Positions 13,617 through 21,279 of a stretch of DNA of 28,098 bases are shown one piece after another. The position numbers were made by a program, and so were the translations under genes. Location of the stretch: IMG/VR virus record IMGVR_UViG_3300021957_000228, positions 1 through 28,098 of that record. One strand, 5' to 3'. A model generated the notes under the pieces. That model was not told the DNA's origin. It did no database searches and saw only the letters and a program-made list of their open reading frames with translations. The stretch comes from a virus. The number at the start of each line of letters is the position of its first letter. The first letter of the stretch is position 1.

Positions 13617-14759
13617 ATGGCAAACAAACAAATATGGGACGGCACTGCAACGTTTACTCCTGGGGATACTCCTTTTGGATTCTACGATAGTGATATAACC
13701 TTCCAAACAGATGCACAAAAGGTAGCAAAATTTGTGGGTACTCGTTTAGGATACCCTCTTATGGATGTTGAATTACAACAGCAGCAAATGTTTGCATGCT
13801 TTGAAGAAGCGATAACTACTTACGGTAATGAAGTATTTACTTATAAGATTAGAGAAAATTACTTAAGCCTTGAAGGAAGCTCAACTGGCAGTTTAATTAA
13901 TACACAGGTAGTAGATCCTACCCTAAGTAGAATTGTAGAATTATCAAAACACTACGGTACTGAAGCAGGAGTTGGAGGTAACGTAGACAGACACACAGGA
14001 TCTATAGAGACTATAAGTAATCAACAGAATTACGACTTAGATGCATGGGCAGAAAACGAAGGTATTGAAGGAGGTATAGAGATTAGAAAGATATTCTATG
14101 AAGCACCACCAGCAATACTACGTTATTTTGATCCATATGCAGGCACAGGCACAGGAGTTCAGTCACTTATGACTGCTTTTGACTTTGGATCCTTTAGTCC
14201 TGGTGTTAATTTTCTAATGATGCCAACTTCATACGATATATTAAAGACTCAAGCAATTGAATTTAATGATCAAGTAAGAAAGTCTACTTATTCTTTTGAA
14301 ATAGTAAACAATAAACTTAAGTTGTTCCCAATTCCTAGTAGAGCTGGAAAAATGCACTTTGAGTATTATAAGAATAGTGATAAGTCTAAGATTAATTATA
14401 ACACTGATACAAGCCTTATATCGAATGTAGGTGAAGTACCTTACTCTAACCCAGAATACAAAGGTATAAACAGTGTAGGACGTCAATGGATATTTAATTA
14501 TACCTTAGCTTTAGCAAAAGAAGTACTAGGGTATATAAGAGGTAAGTATCAAACAGTACCTGTACCGGGTGCAGAAGCAACTCTTAACCAAGCAGACTTA
14601 CTAGCTGATGCTAGAGCAGAAAAAACAGCATTATTAACGCAATTAAGAGAAACTTTAACCTCAACAGGTAGATCAGCTCAATTAGATGCACAAGCTAAAG
14701 AGTCAGAAGATGTAGAAAACATCTTAAAATCAATTCCAATGACTATATACATAGGTTAA
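13617..14759 (+). CDS. 13: Neck (head completion) protein, gp13-like
   Basis: A 380-aa structural protein at the start of a gp13-gp14-gp15-like run. The N-terminal segment (KFVGTRLGYPLMDVELQQQQ, from about residue 38, then FACFEEAITTYGNEVF) fits the pattern I associate with gp13-type neck proteins: LG-x-P, a strand, a glutamine pair and an EEA helix. The middle has aromatic-rich strands (IFYEAPPAILRYFDPYAG) and LKLFPIPSRAGKMHFEYYK, and the end is helical. In T4, gp13 and gp14 bind the portal after packaging and allow tail joining. The call leans on position as much as sequence, since order with the two following genes matches T4. An Ala-rich segment around 320-340 may be a linker. Its stop overlaps the next ATG (TAATG). 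Confidence 0.55.
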   Translation: MANKQIWDGTATFTPGDTPFGFYDSDITFQTDAQKVAKFVGTRLGYPLMDVELQQQQMFACFEEAITTYGNEVFTYKIRENYLSLEGSSTGSLINTQVVDPTLSRIVELSKHYGTEAGVGGNVDRHTGSIETISNQQNYDLDAWAENEGIEGGIEIRKIFYEAPPAILRYFDPYAGTGTGVQSLMTAFDFGSFSPGVNFLMMPTSYDILKTQAIEFNDQVRKSTYSFEIVNNKLKLFPIPSRAGKMHFEYYKNSDKSKINYNTDTSLISNVGEVPYSNPEYKGINSVGRQWIFNYTLALAKEVLGYIRGKYQTVPVPGAEATLNQADLLADARAEKTALLTQLRETLTSTGRSAQLDAQAKESEDVENILKSIPMTIYIG

Positions 14760-15058
14760 TGAAGTTATTAGATATTATATTAGAAATAGAATACAGAACG
14801 TACGAAGCAATGATGCAAGTTACTTTCTCTGAAGACGGTCCTGACGGATATGACGATGCTATTAGAGCATTACCTGGAGTTACAACATGTACTGTAGCGT
14901 CTAAAGACAAGGATAGTAAAAAAGCAACATATAAAGTAAAAATAATCAGCCAAAAAGAAGCTAAAGAAGCTTTTGATGCTTTAAAATCTAATGCTAAAGC
15001 TAAGTATAGTGATATAGCAGTAATAGAAGTAGGTGAACAAACTATAGAAGAAAAATAA
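14759..15058 (+). CDS. Small conserved protein within the neck operon
   Basis: A 99-aa protein overlapping both neighbours by one base (TAATG at each end), so it is almost certainly translationally coupled to the neck genes. The pattern is beta-alpha-beta like: YEAMMQVTFSE, DDAIRALPGVTTCTVASKD, ATYKVKIISQ, and KEAFDALKSNAKAKYSDIAV. It ends GEQTIEEK. This suggests a small ferredoxin-like alpha/beta fold. I recall similar small proteins in marine T4-like phages but know no function. No metal-binding cysteines or membrane segment are seen. Confidence 0.82.
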   Translation: MKLLDIILEIEYRTYEAMMQVTFSEDGPDGYDDAIRALPGVTTCTVASKDKDSKKATYKVKIISQKEAKEAFDALKSNAKAKYSDIAVIEVGEQTIEEK

Positions 15059-15543
15059 TGCTATTTGGATCTAACAGAGACTTTGATTTATTAATTAATA
15101 TCAATCGTGAGCTTTTAAAAGACATAATTGAACAGGAAGTTTTGTACCATAAGCTAAGTTTAGAAGATTTAGATGTTAATCTATATGGAGAAGCATTAGA
15201 AAAGACATATTGGAATGCAATTAAGATGTATTGCTTGATAACAAGAGGTGATCAAGTATATGATGTACAGGAATTTGGAATAGATTTAGGTAGAGAAGCT
15301 TCTTTTGCATTTATAAGACAGGATTTAGTAGATTCTAGTTTAGTACCTGAAGTAGGTGACATAATTCAATGGCAGAATGACTTCTATGAAGTAGATGCAG
15401 TTAGAGAAAACACGTTATTCTTAGGTAGAAATAATGAATATAACTTATCTGGACATGCTAGCGGCTTTGGGTCATCAGTATCAATAACAGTTGACTGTCA
15501 TTTGACTAGAGCAGATAGAGTTGGAATAACAGAAGTAAGATAA
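15058..15543 (+). CDS. 14: Neck protein, gp14-like
   Basis: A 161-aa protein whose pattern follows T4 gp14. After an N-terminal helix (ELLKDIIEQEVLYHKLSLED) come EFGIDLGREASFAFIRQDLV, then VPEVGDIIQWQNDFYEVDAV and TLFLGRNNEYN. T4 gp14 has the matching elements FGMQVQDEVTLSI, PKEGDLIYFPMDNSLFEI and FYQLG. It is shorter than T4 gp14 (256 aa). The role is in the neck collar that seals the filled head and receives the tail. It begins within the stop of the small protein before it and lies 1 base before the gp15-like gene, consistent with one coupled operon. Confidence 0.65.
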   Translation: MLFGSNRDFDLLININRELLKDIIEQEVLYHKLSLEDLDVNLYGEALEKTYWNAIKMYCLITRGDQVYDVQEFGIDLGREASFAFIRQDLVDSSLVPEVGDIIQWQNDFYEVDAVRENTLFLGRNNEYNLSGHASGFGSSVSITVDCHLTRADRVGITEVR

Positions 15544-15544
15544 T

Positions 15545-16402
15545 ATGGCAGGAAAGAAACCAATACCAAGAAGTCAAGCTAAACTATCGCAAGATAGCAT
15601 AAATAACTATGTTAATCCCGATTCAGGTGCTCCTATTAATGGTAAATACGCAGTTGATTCCTCAAAGAGTAGAGTAAATCAAATTAGTCGTAAAAACGAT
15701 AAAATAAAAAATCTAACCGTCGGTATAAAGGATATCGATGAATCTATACACTATTACTTTAATGAAGTACTAAGACCACAGGTAACTCAGAACGGTAAAA
15801 TAATAAACGTACCACTTGTATACGGATCTCCTGAACGTTGGGCTTCTATGCAGAAAGATGGTTACTATAGAGACAAGAACGGTAAGATGCAAGCTCCTTT
15901 AATCGTATTTAGAAGAGATAGTATTGAAAAAAATAGACAGTTAGGTAATAAGCTAGATGGAAACAATCCAAATAACTTCGGAATCTTTAAAAAGCAATTT
16001 TCTAAGAAGAATATATACGATAGATTTGGAGTTTTAAATAGTAGAAAACCAGTAGAAGAGTATTATGCAGTAGCAATACCGGATTATGTGAATATTACGT
16101 ATTCATGTATGATTTTTACTGATTATGTTGAACAGAATAATAAGATAATAGAAGGTATTAACTTCTCATCTGATTCCTACTGGGGGGATGCAAGTAAATT
16201 TAGATTTAGAGCACAAATTAACTCTTACACTACCTCAGCAGAAATAGTACAAGGAAATGATAGAATAATAAAAACAGAATTTCAAATAAACCTTTTAGGT
16301 CACATTATAACAGACGCGATAAATGCACATCCTCACAATAATAAGAAGTTCTATACCAAGTCAGAATTAAAATTTGGTGCAGAAACAGAAACTGATCTTT
16401 AG
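15545..16402 (+). CDS. 15: Tail terminator / sheath stabiliser, gp15-like
   Basis: A 285-aa protein with the layout of T4 gp15 (272 aa). It has INVPLVYGSPERWASMQ (T4 FIRVPITYASKEHF), then PDYVNITYSCMIFTDYVEQN (T4 PIKMIYELSIFTRYEDD), then FRFRAQINSYTTSAEIVQGN and IIKTEFQINLLGHI (T4 KIVLMSAAIDEAIDG and RIEWSLTFEVNGWM). gp15 forms the ring that ends the tail tube and sheath and joins the tail to the neck. A loop with DGYYRDKNGKMQAPLIVFRR is more extended than in T4. The similarity is judged by eye, so the identification is probable rather than certain. It closes the gp13-14-15-like set; a promoter-like motif and the adhesin genes follow. Confidence 0.6.
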   Translation: MAGKKPIPRSQAKLSQDSINNYVNPDSGAPINGKYAVDSSKSRVNQISRKNDKIKNLTVGIKDIDESIHYYFNEVLRPQVTQNGKIINVPLVYGSPERWASMQKDGYYRDKNGKMQAPLIVFRRDSIEKNRQLGNKLDGNNPNNFGIFKKQFSKKNIYDRFGVLNSRKPVEEYYAVAIPDYVNITYSCMIFTDYVEQNNKIIEGINFSSDSYWGDASKFRFRAQINSYTTSAEIVQGNDRIIKTEFQINLLGHIITDAINAHPHNNKKFYTKSELKFGAETETDL

Positions 16403-16405
16403 AGA

Positions 16406-16439
16406 ACGGGACTATTTATTGTAAAGGGTAAAATCCCGT
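16406..16439 (+). other. Inverted repeat enclosing a promoter-like motif
   Basis: ACGGGA (16406-16411) and TCCCGT (16434-16439) are perfect complements separated by 22 bases that contain the TATTTATT motif at 16413-16420. With no T-run after it, the structure is not a typical terminator. It may be an operator-like site around a promoter, a weak RNA hairpin at the 3' end of the gp15-like transcript, or chance. Confidence 0.4.
16413..16420 (+). promoter_or_regulatory. Candidate late promoter, large adhesin gene
   Basis: CTATTTATTGTAAA carries TATTTATT 52 bases before the ATG at 16473. It sits in the loop of an inverted repeat. One of nine intergenic copies of the motif. Confidence 0.55.
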
Positions 16440-16472
16440 CGGTTATAGTTGTATAAAAAATTAATTAAGTAG

Positions 16473-19400
16473 ATGACTAAGTTCACCGGCAGACTCTCAG
16501 GCTCTTTAGCCTTTATAAACAATGGCATTGTGTCCACCCAGCTTGTCCCGGGTGCAGAAGCATTACAGTTAACAGGTTCTCTTAATATATCAGGATCCCA
16601 ACTTACTTTCAATGGAAGAAATGTAATACAGGAGATTGACAACTTATCAAACCCTACATCTGCTTCTCTTGGACCATTAAATAGACATACAGCATCATTA
16701 AACTTATATACTGCATCTAATAATGTTAATATAAGTAATATACTCGGATTAACGTCAAGTATACCTCTTTTAAATTCTTTAACTTCATCATATGTTACTT
16801 CACCTGAATTAGCAAATATAATATCATCATCTATACAGATAAGCGATTTAGGATTTATAAAAGACTTTCCATCAGATATCATATCATCTTCTGCACAAAT
16901 AACTGCATTAGGTTTTGACATTAATGCTACCGTTCCATCAGGGACTGTATCATCATCTGTACAGATAGCTGAATTAGGATTTATAACAGGAAGTTCTGGG
17001 GAAAGTATTCCTTCCGGAACTGTATCATCTTCAGCACAAATTAGTAGTTTTGGGTTTATTTCTTCTTCCGATGTACCTTACAATGGAAATAGATTGATAT
17101 CTAATACTGCTCACCCTTTATTTAACATATTTAATCCAGGGACTGACGGTACTGTGACAGATTTCTTAGATGCTTTATTTTATCCTAATACTAGCCCAGT
17201 TATTAATACCGGGAATCAAGTTATAGCAGAATATACTGCTAATGGTACAAATATAGTAACACTTAATGCAACAGATCCTGAAGGTAATAGCGTTACTTTT
17301 TCATTAGACGGAACTTACACTGCAGGATTAGTAACAATTTCATCTGGAGTATTAAAATTAAATGCTAAAGCCATATCTCCTACTTTTAACACAGCAGATA
17401 GAGGAGACGGAACATTAGCACATCCAGTTCAAATAACAGTAACAGATTCTATTGGAGCTACCTCTACTAAAACAATATACATACACGTTACTCCTAACCA
17501 GGCACCTAAATTTAGACACCCTAACGTAGGGAGTAATATAATATCTTCATTTAGCGTATCAAGAAATGAAAATGCTAGTAGTGGAGAGATAGCCAAAATA
17601 TATTTTACAGATACAGAAGCAGATACTATTACGATAGATTCAACTGCTGATGTAAATGGACATTTTCAAGTAGCTCAATTTAGTAATTACGTATCTATAA
17701 GACAGTTAACAGCTTCTCTTGACTATGAAAGCATTACTTCTTATAATTTCTCTGTAACAGCATCTGATTCACATTATCAGACAGGAGAAGATAACGATTC
17801 ATTTACTGCTCTACCTATTACTATAAATGTAACAGATAATACACAACCTTCAGTAAATAACCAAACATTAGCTGGAGTAAATGAGAGTAGTGGTAACGGA
17901 GCATCAGCAGGAACAATAACAACAACAGATCCAGAAGGAGATACAGTAGTAATTAAAAATGCAGTTCTAGCTGGATTAGAGATTGACGGCAGTAACGTTA
18001 GTCTTGGCACATATTCAGGAACAGGTCATACAGATCCTAACGAAGACGCATTTGATATTTCTTCTAATGGTGTTGTAACAAGAAAAACAGGAGTTAATAT
18101 AAACTCAGATTTAATTAATAAGTATATCTACCGAGTTACTGTAACTGACTCATATAATAATGGTACAGACACAGGATTAATAAGTATACCTATAAGTGAT
18201 GATACCGTCCCAATAGTAAGTGGAGATACAACATTATATGTAATAGAGTCTGCAGAAGCTAATGATAGTGTATACGATAATGCAAACGGATATTCAGGTA
18301 CTACTTCAAGATTTACTGCTAATCAATCAGTAAATTGGAGTGTAACTCCATCAAATATATTTTCTATTAACTCTTCAGGGTATATTTCCCTTACTAATGA
18401 TCTAGCAGATTCTTCAAATGAAGGAGGAGATCAAATATCAGGTACTGTAACTGCAACTAACTCTTTTAGTAGTGTAGGAACGAAGTCATTTATAGTTAAT
18501 GTAACAGATAATCAAGCACCAAATATTACTTTTACTAATACTAATAGTAATTTAAACACAAATAAAGCAAAAACAGGGAATACTTTAACAACAATAAGTT
18601 TTAGTGATCCAGAAGGAAATGGTATAGATATTAGTTCATTTGTTTTTGACAATAACGGAAATAATAAAATAACAGCTACCACTGTTAATAATAGTACATA
18701 TCAAGTTAAACCATTGTCTAACTTAACTGCAGGTAGTTACACATTTAGTGCTACTATATCAGATGTAACAGGATTTGCAACTAGAACTTCATCTCATACT
18801 ATTAACATAGCTCAAGCAGATAACGGTACTTTAAGTCAGAACGGTACTTTTAGAATAATAGAATCTGGAACAAGTGGAGATGATATAAAAATTAATAGTG
18901 ACGGTAGAACAGGAACTACCGCGGATGTAAATGTAAGTTACTCTCCTAATTATGGAGGAGCAACAGTTCAAGCTTTTACTTCTAGTTTATCATATATAGA
19001 TGTTAGTTCAACTGGTAAGCTTTCTTTAGGTGATAATTTAGTTGGTTCACCTTATGCAGCTGGTGATACTATAGCTACTACAATATCGTATCAAGATCAA
19101 TATAATAATCACGGGTCTTCTAACGTAAACATTGCTGTAGTAGCAAATCAAGCACCTATAGTTACTGTAACTGAAGAATCAGGTTTAGAATCTGACAATA
19201 TAACAAATGGAACAACAGTAGCTATTGTAGGTATAACAGATGCAGAAGCAGATTATCCAATTACTGTTAACCTGACAGGAACTAACGCTGGCTCGTTTAA
19301 TGTCTCAAGTCAAAACGGTAACGGAACTTCTTGGAAGATAACAGCTAAAGGAGCATTAACCGCAGGTACTTACAACTTTGTAGTAAACGCTACAGACTCA

Positions 19401-20021
19401 TTTGGAAAAATAGGTACTGATTCAGCAACAATTGTAGTAACTCAATCATCAGATTACGGAAAAGTGTATGTATATACTTCAACATACGGCTCTGATGCAG
19501 GGTTTAACGCTAACTACTTAGGAGTAATGGGAGCAAGCACAGTTAATTTTGATACTCCTCCTGAAGTTACTGGTTATACTGCTAATACTTCATCTCCTTT
19601 TTACAAATTTAAATCTGGAGAAATAGGTAATAGCACAATTAACTTAGCAGGAGGTAAAGTAGCTACCTTACAAGCAGAAGCAACAGGTCAAGCTATGTTG
19701 GATAATGTTTTAGCAGCTATAGGTTCAATATCAACATCAACAACAGGACAGGTAATAGTTCTATTCCCTTCCGGTTCTGATATGGTTGTTCCTACATCTA
19801 TTGAAGAATCATTTAATAACGCAATAGGTGGAGCAGTACCATGTATGAATGTAGATGGTAATGGATTCGGAATAGAATCAGGAGAATTACATTCTATTAC
19901 TTTAGATTCAAGTCATCTTGGATATAACGAATGGTTTGTTTTTGGAAGAAAATCACAAAATGCAATTGGATCTAATTTCACAATCAGATTAGTACCAGCA
20001 GGTTTAAGTTTACCAACATAA
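16473..20021 (+). CDS. Large Ig/cadherin-like repeat adhesin
   Basis: A 1182-aa, Ser/Thr/Asn-rich, beta-structured virion protein. Residues 1-110 are a probable anchoring region (MTKFTGRLSGSLAFINNGIV). Residues 112-200 hold four copies of a 20-25-residue unit with core (I/V)(I/V)SSS(A/V/I)QI. A linker with DGTVTDFLDALFYPNTSP follows. From about 230 to 989 there are roughly seven domains of 100-120 residues with cadherin-like signatures (NATDPEGNSV, TTTDPEGDTV, SFSDPEGNGI). They are separated by linkers such as VTPNQAP, VTDNTQP, VTDNQAP and VVANQAP. The acidic TDPEG and NQAP spacing suggests calcium-stiffened rods, by family knowledge. The C-terminal 190 residues form a different domain, probably binding or capping. 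I infer a long fibre or decoration adhesin. No signal peptide is seen. It is co-directional with and 18 bp from the next fibre gene. Confidence 0.88.
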   Translation: MTKFTGRLSGSLAFINNGIVSTQLVPGAEALQLTGSLNISGSQLTFNGRNVIQEIDNLSNPTSASLGPLNRHTASLNLYTASNNVNISNILGLTSSIPLLNSLTSSYVTSPELANIISSSIQISDLGFIKDFPSDIISSSAQITALGFDINATVPSGTVSSSVQIAELGFITGSSGESIPSGTVSSSAQISSFGFISSSDVPYNGNRLISNTAHPLFNIFNPGTDGTVTDFLDALFYPNTSPVINTGNQVIAEYTANGTNIVTLNATDPEGNSVTFSLDGTYTAGLVTISSGVLKLNAKAISPTFNTADRGDGTLAHPVQITVTDSIGATSTKTIYIHVTPNQAPKFRHPNVGSNIISSFSVSRNENASSGEIAKIYFTDTEADTITIDSTADVNGHFQVAQFSNYVSIRQLTASLDYESITSYNFSVTASDSHYQTGEDNDSFTALPITINVTDNTQPSVNNQTLAGVNESSGNGASAGTITTTDPEGDTVVIKNAVLAGLEIDGSNVSLGTYSGTGHTDPNEDAFDISSNGVVTRKTGVNINSDLINKYIYRVTVTDSYNNGTDTGLISIPISDDTVPIVSGDTTLYVIESAEANDSVYDNANGYSGTTSRFTANQSVNWSVTPSNIFSINSSGYISLTNDLADSSNEGGDQISGTVTATNSFSSVGTKSFIVNVTDNQAPNITFTNTNSNLNTNKAKTGNTLTTISFSDPEGNGIDISSFVFDNNGNNKITATTVNNSTYQVKPLSNLTAGSYTFSATISDVTGFATRTSSHTINIAQADNGTLSQNGTFRIIESGTSGDDIKINSDGRTGTTADVNVSYSPNYGGATVQAFTSSLSYIDVSSTGKLSLGDNLVGSPYAAGDTIATTISYQDQYNNHGSSNVNIAVVANQAPIVTVTEESGLESDNITNGTTVAIVGITDAEADYPITVNLTGTNAGSFNVSSQNGNGTSWKITAKGALTAGTYNFVVNATDSFGKIGTDSATIVVTQSSDYGKVYVYTSTYGSDAGFNANYLGVMGASTVNFDTPPEVTGYTANTSSPFYKFKSGEIGNSTINLAGGKVATLQAEATGQAMLDNVLAAIGSISTSTTGQVIVLFPSGSDMVVPTSIEESFNNAIGGAVPCMNVDGNGFGIESGELHSITLDSSHLGYNEWFVFGRKSQNAIGSNFTIRLVPAGLSLPT
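16806..17072 (+). repeat. Four coding repeats with SSSAQI core
   Basis: Inside the large adhesin gene, residues 112-131, 132-153, 154-178 and 179-200 are degenerate copies of one unit. Cores are IISSSIQISDLGFI, IISSSAQITALGFD, VSSSVQIAELGFI and VSSSAQISSFGFI. The last two share the prefix PSGT. A single further copy occurs in the next gene at 20610-20669 (IPNGIVSSSAQITS). They are probably beta-structured shaft units of a trimeric fibre. Confidence 0.8.
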
Positions 20022-20039
20022 AAAAATAGATATAGACAA

Positions 20040-21203
20040 ATGCCATTATTCAGTTCAAAATTAGAGTTAACAAGTGCAGCCAGTGGTTCTGGAATTGCGA
20101 TAGCGGATGTAGATTTTATTCGTGGAGCATTTCGTACAGTAGCTAATACTGGTGCATTGAATAACATCCCCGTTACTCAAACATCTAATGGACAGATAGT
20201 ATGGGTAGAAGGAGAATCAGCTACATATCAAGCTACAGTTACACTAGCAGATTATGTAAATACAATTGAAGATACAGTTTCATGGTCAGTATTTACTGGC
20301 TTCGGTTCTGGAGGTGGAGGTTCAGTAGATTTTTCTACAACTTCAACTGACTTACACTCAAATAATGCAGGCGGTACATTAACAGTAGATTCTGGATTAT
20401 CTTATGTAGGTGGTGAATATATTTCGATTACGTATCCATTAGATATGACTAATGTACAAATTGCTGTAGTGACTGCTTATAGTGGAACGCAATTAACATT
20501 TTCACATGTATCAAATAATGGTAACTTATTAAATAGTAACGGTACTTGGATTATTAACCTCAGTGGTGCACCAGCACCAACCGTATATGATTATCCAGCC
20601 CTATCTAATATACCTAACGGAATAGTCTCTTCATCAGCTCAAATTACATCAGCATTATCGTCTAGTGATTTAGATATGGATGGAAACAAAGTTTTGTTTT
20701 CTAACGTATATTCTCAATTAGCAGATTTACCAAGCGCATCTAAGTACCACGGAATGTTTGCTCATGTACATGCAACAGGTAAAGCATATTTTGCTCATGG
20801 AGGTAATTGGGTCGAGCTAGCAAATGCTGGAGCAGGAGGTGATATAACATCTGTAGTAGCAGGAAGCGGATTAAGTGGAGGCGGAACCTCAGATGATGTA
20901 ACAATCACTTTAGATACTGGCTCATCACATTTTATAGATGCAATTACAGGATTATCTAATAGCGGTATATTTAGCCAAACAGGATCATACTACTCTACAA
21001 ATAACAATATAGAAATAAATGGTTCATTAGAACTAAAGTATGAAGGAAAAGGAAATCCTTTCTCTATAGCTTCAGGCTCTAAAGAACTAATAAAAATAAA
21101 TAACCAAGGGGTATTAATATTTACTTCTCAATCAACTACACCTACAGAGATAGATGGCGGAATGTATAGAGATTTAAATGGTAATTTTTTCTTAGGAATG
21201 TAA
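20040..21203 (+). CDS. Fibre protein with shared SSSAQI module
   Basis: A 387-aa structural protein. The N-terminal part (MPLFSSKLELTSAASGSGIA) and a section with TSNGQIVWVEGESATYQATV look beta-rich. Residues 191-210 (IPNGIVSSSAQITSALSSSD) repeat the unit found four times in the preceding adhesin. Then come YHGMFAHVHATGKAYFAHGG and a Gly-rich hinge (VAGSGLSGGGTSDDVTITLD). The end (INGSLELKYEGKG, ITFTS-like strands and TPTEIDGGMYRDLNGNFFLG) resembles the C-terminal module found in fibre proteins of marine T4-like phages. It probably forms a trimeric fibre section. Only 18 bases separate it from the adhesin upstream, with no promoter-like motif, so the two are likely co-transcribed. The exact fibre position is unknown. 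Confidence 0.8.
   Translation: MPLFSSKLELTSAASGSGIAIADVDFIRGAFRTVANTGALNNIPVTQTSNGQIVWVEGESATYQATVTLADYVNTIEDTVSWSVFTGFGSGGGGSVDFSTTSTDLHSNNAGGTLTVDSGLSYVGGEYISITYPLDMTNVQIAVVTAYSGTQLTFSHVSNNGNLLNSNGTWIINLSGAPAPTVYDYPALSNIPNGIVSSSAQITSALSSSDLDMDGNKVLFSNVYSQLADLPSASKYHGMFAHVHATGKAYFAHGGNWVELANAGAGGDITSVVAGSGLSGGGTSDDVTITLDTGSSHFIDAITGLSNSGIFSQTGSYYSTNNNIEINGSLELKYEGKGNPFSIASGSKELIKINNQGVLIFTSQSTTPTEIDGGMYRDLNGNFFLGM
20610..20669 (+). repeat. Single SSSAQI module shared with preceding gene
   Basis: Residues 191-210 of the fibre protein (IPNGIVSSSAQITSALSSSD) match the unit present four times at 16806-17072 (for example IPSGTVSSSAQISSFGFISS). A module shared by two adjacent genes points to exchange or duplication of fibre segments. 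Confidence 0.65.
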
Positions 21204-21212
21204 CATTAGACA

Positions 21213-21220
21213 TATTTATA
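21213..21220 (+). promoter_or_regulatory. Candidate late promoter, repeat fibre gene
   Basis: CATATTTATAATAGA carries TATTTATA 59 bases before the ATG at 21280; the following bases AATAGA match the copy at 12859. The remaining leader is A-rich with no Shine-Dalgarno sequence. Confidence 0.58.
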
Positions 21221-21279
21221 ATAGATAAAAAACAACGTAAATAAATTTTTAATAATTAACAAATAAAACAAAAATTAAA

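Noticed and set aside
6432-13660. GTATFTPG shared by the 64-aa protein and the gp13-like protein
   Set aside because: The 64-aa protein has GGTATFTPGTG and the gp13-like protein DGTATFTPGDT; beyond these eight residues there is no similarity, so homology is not supported.
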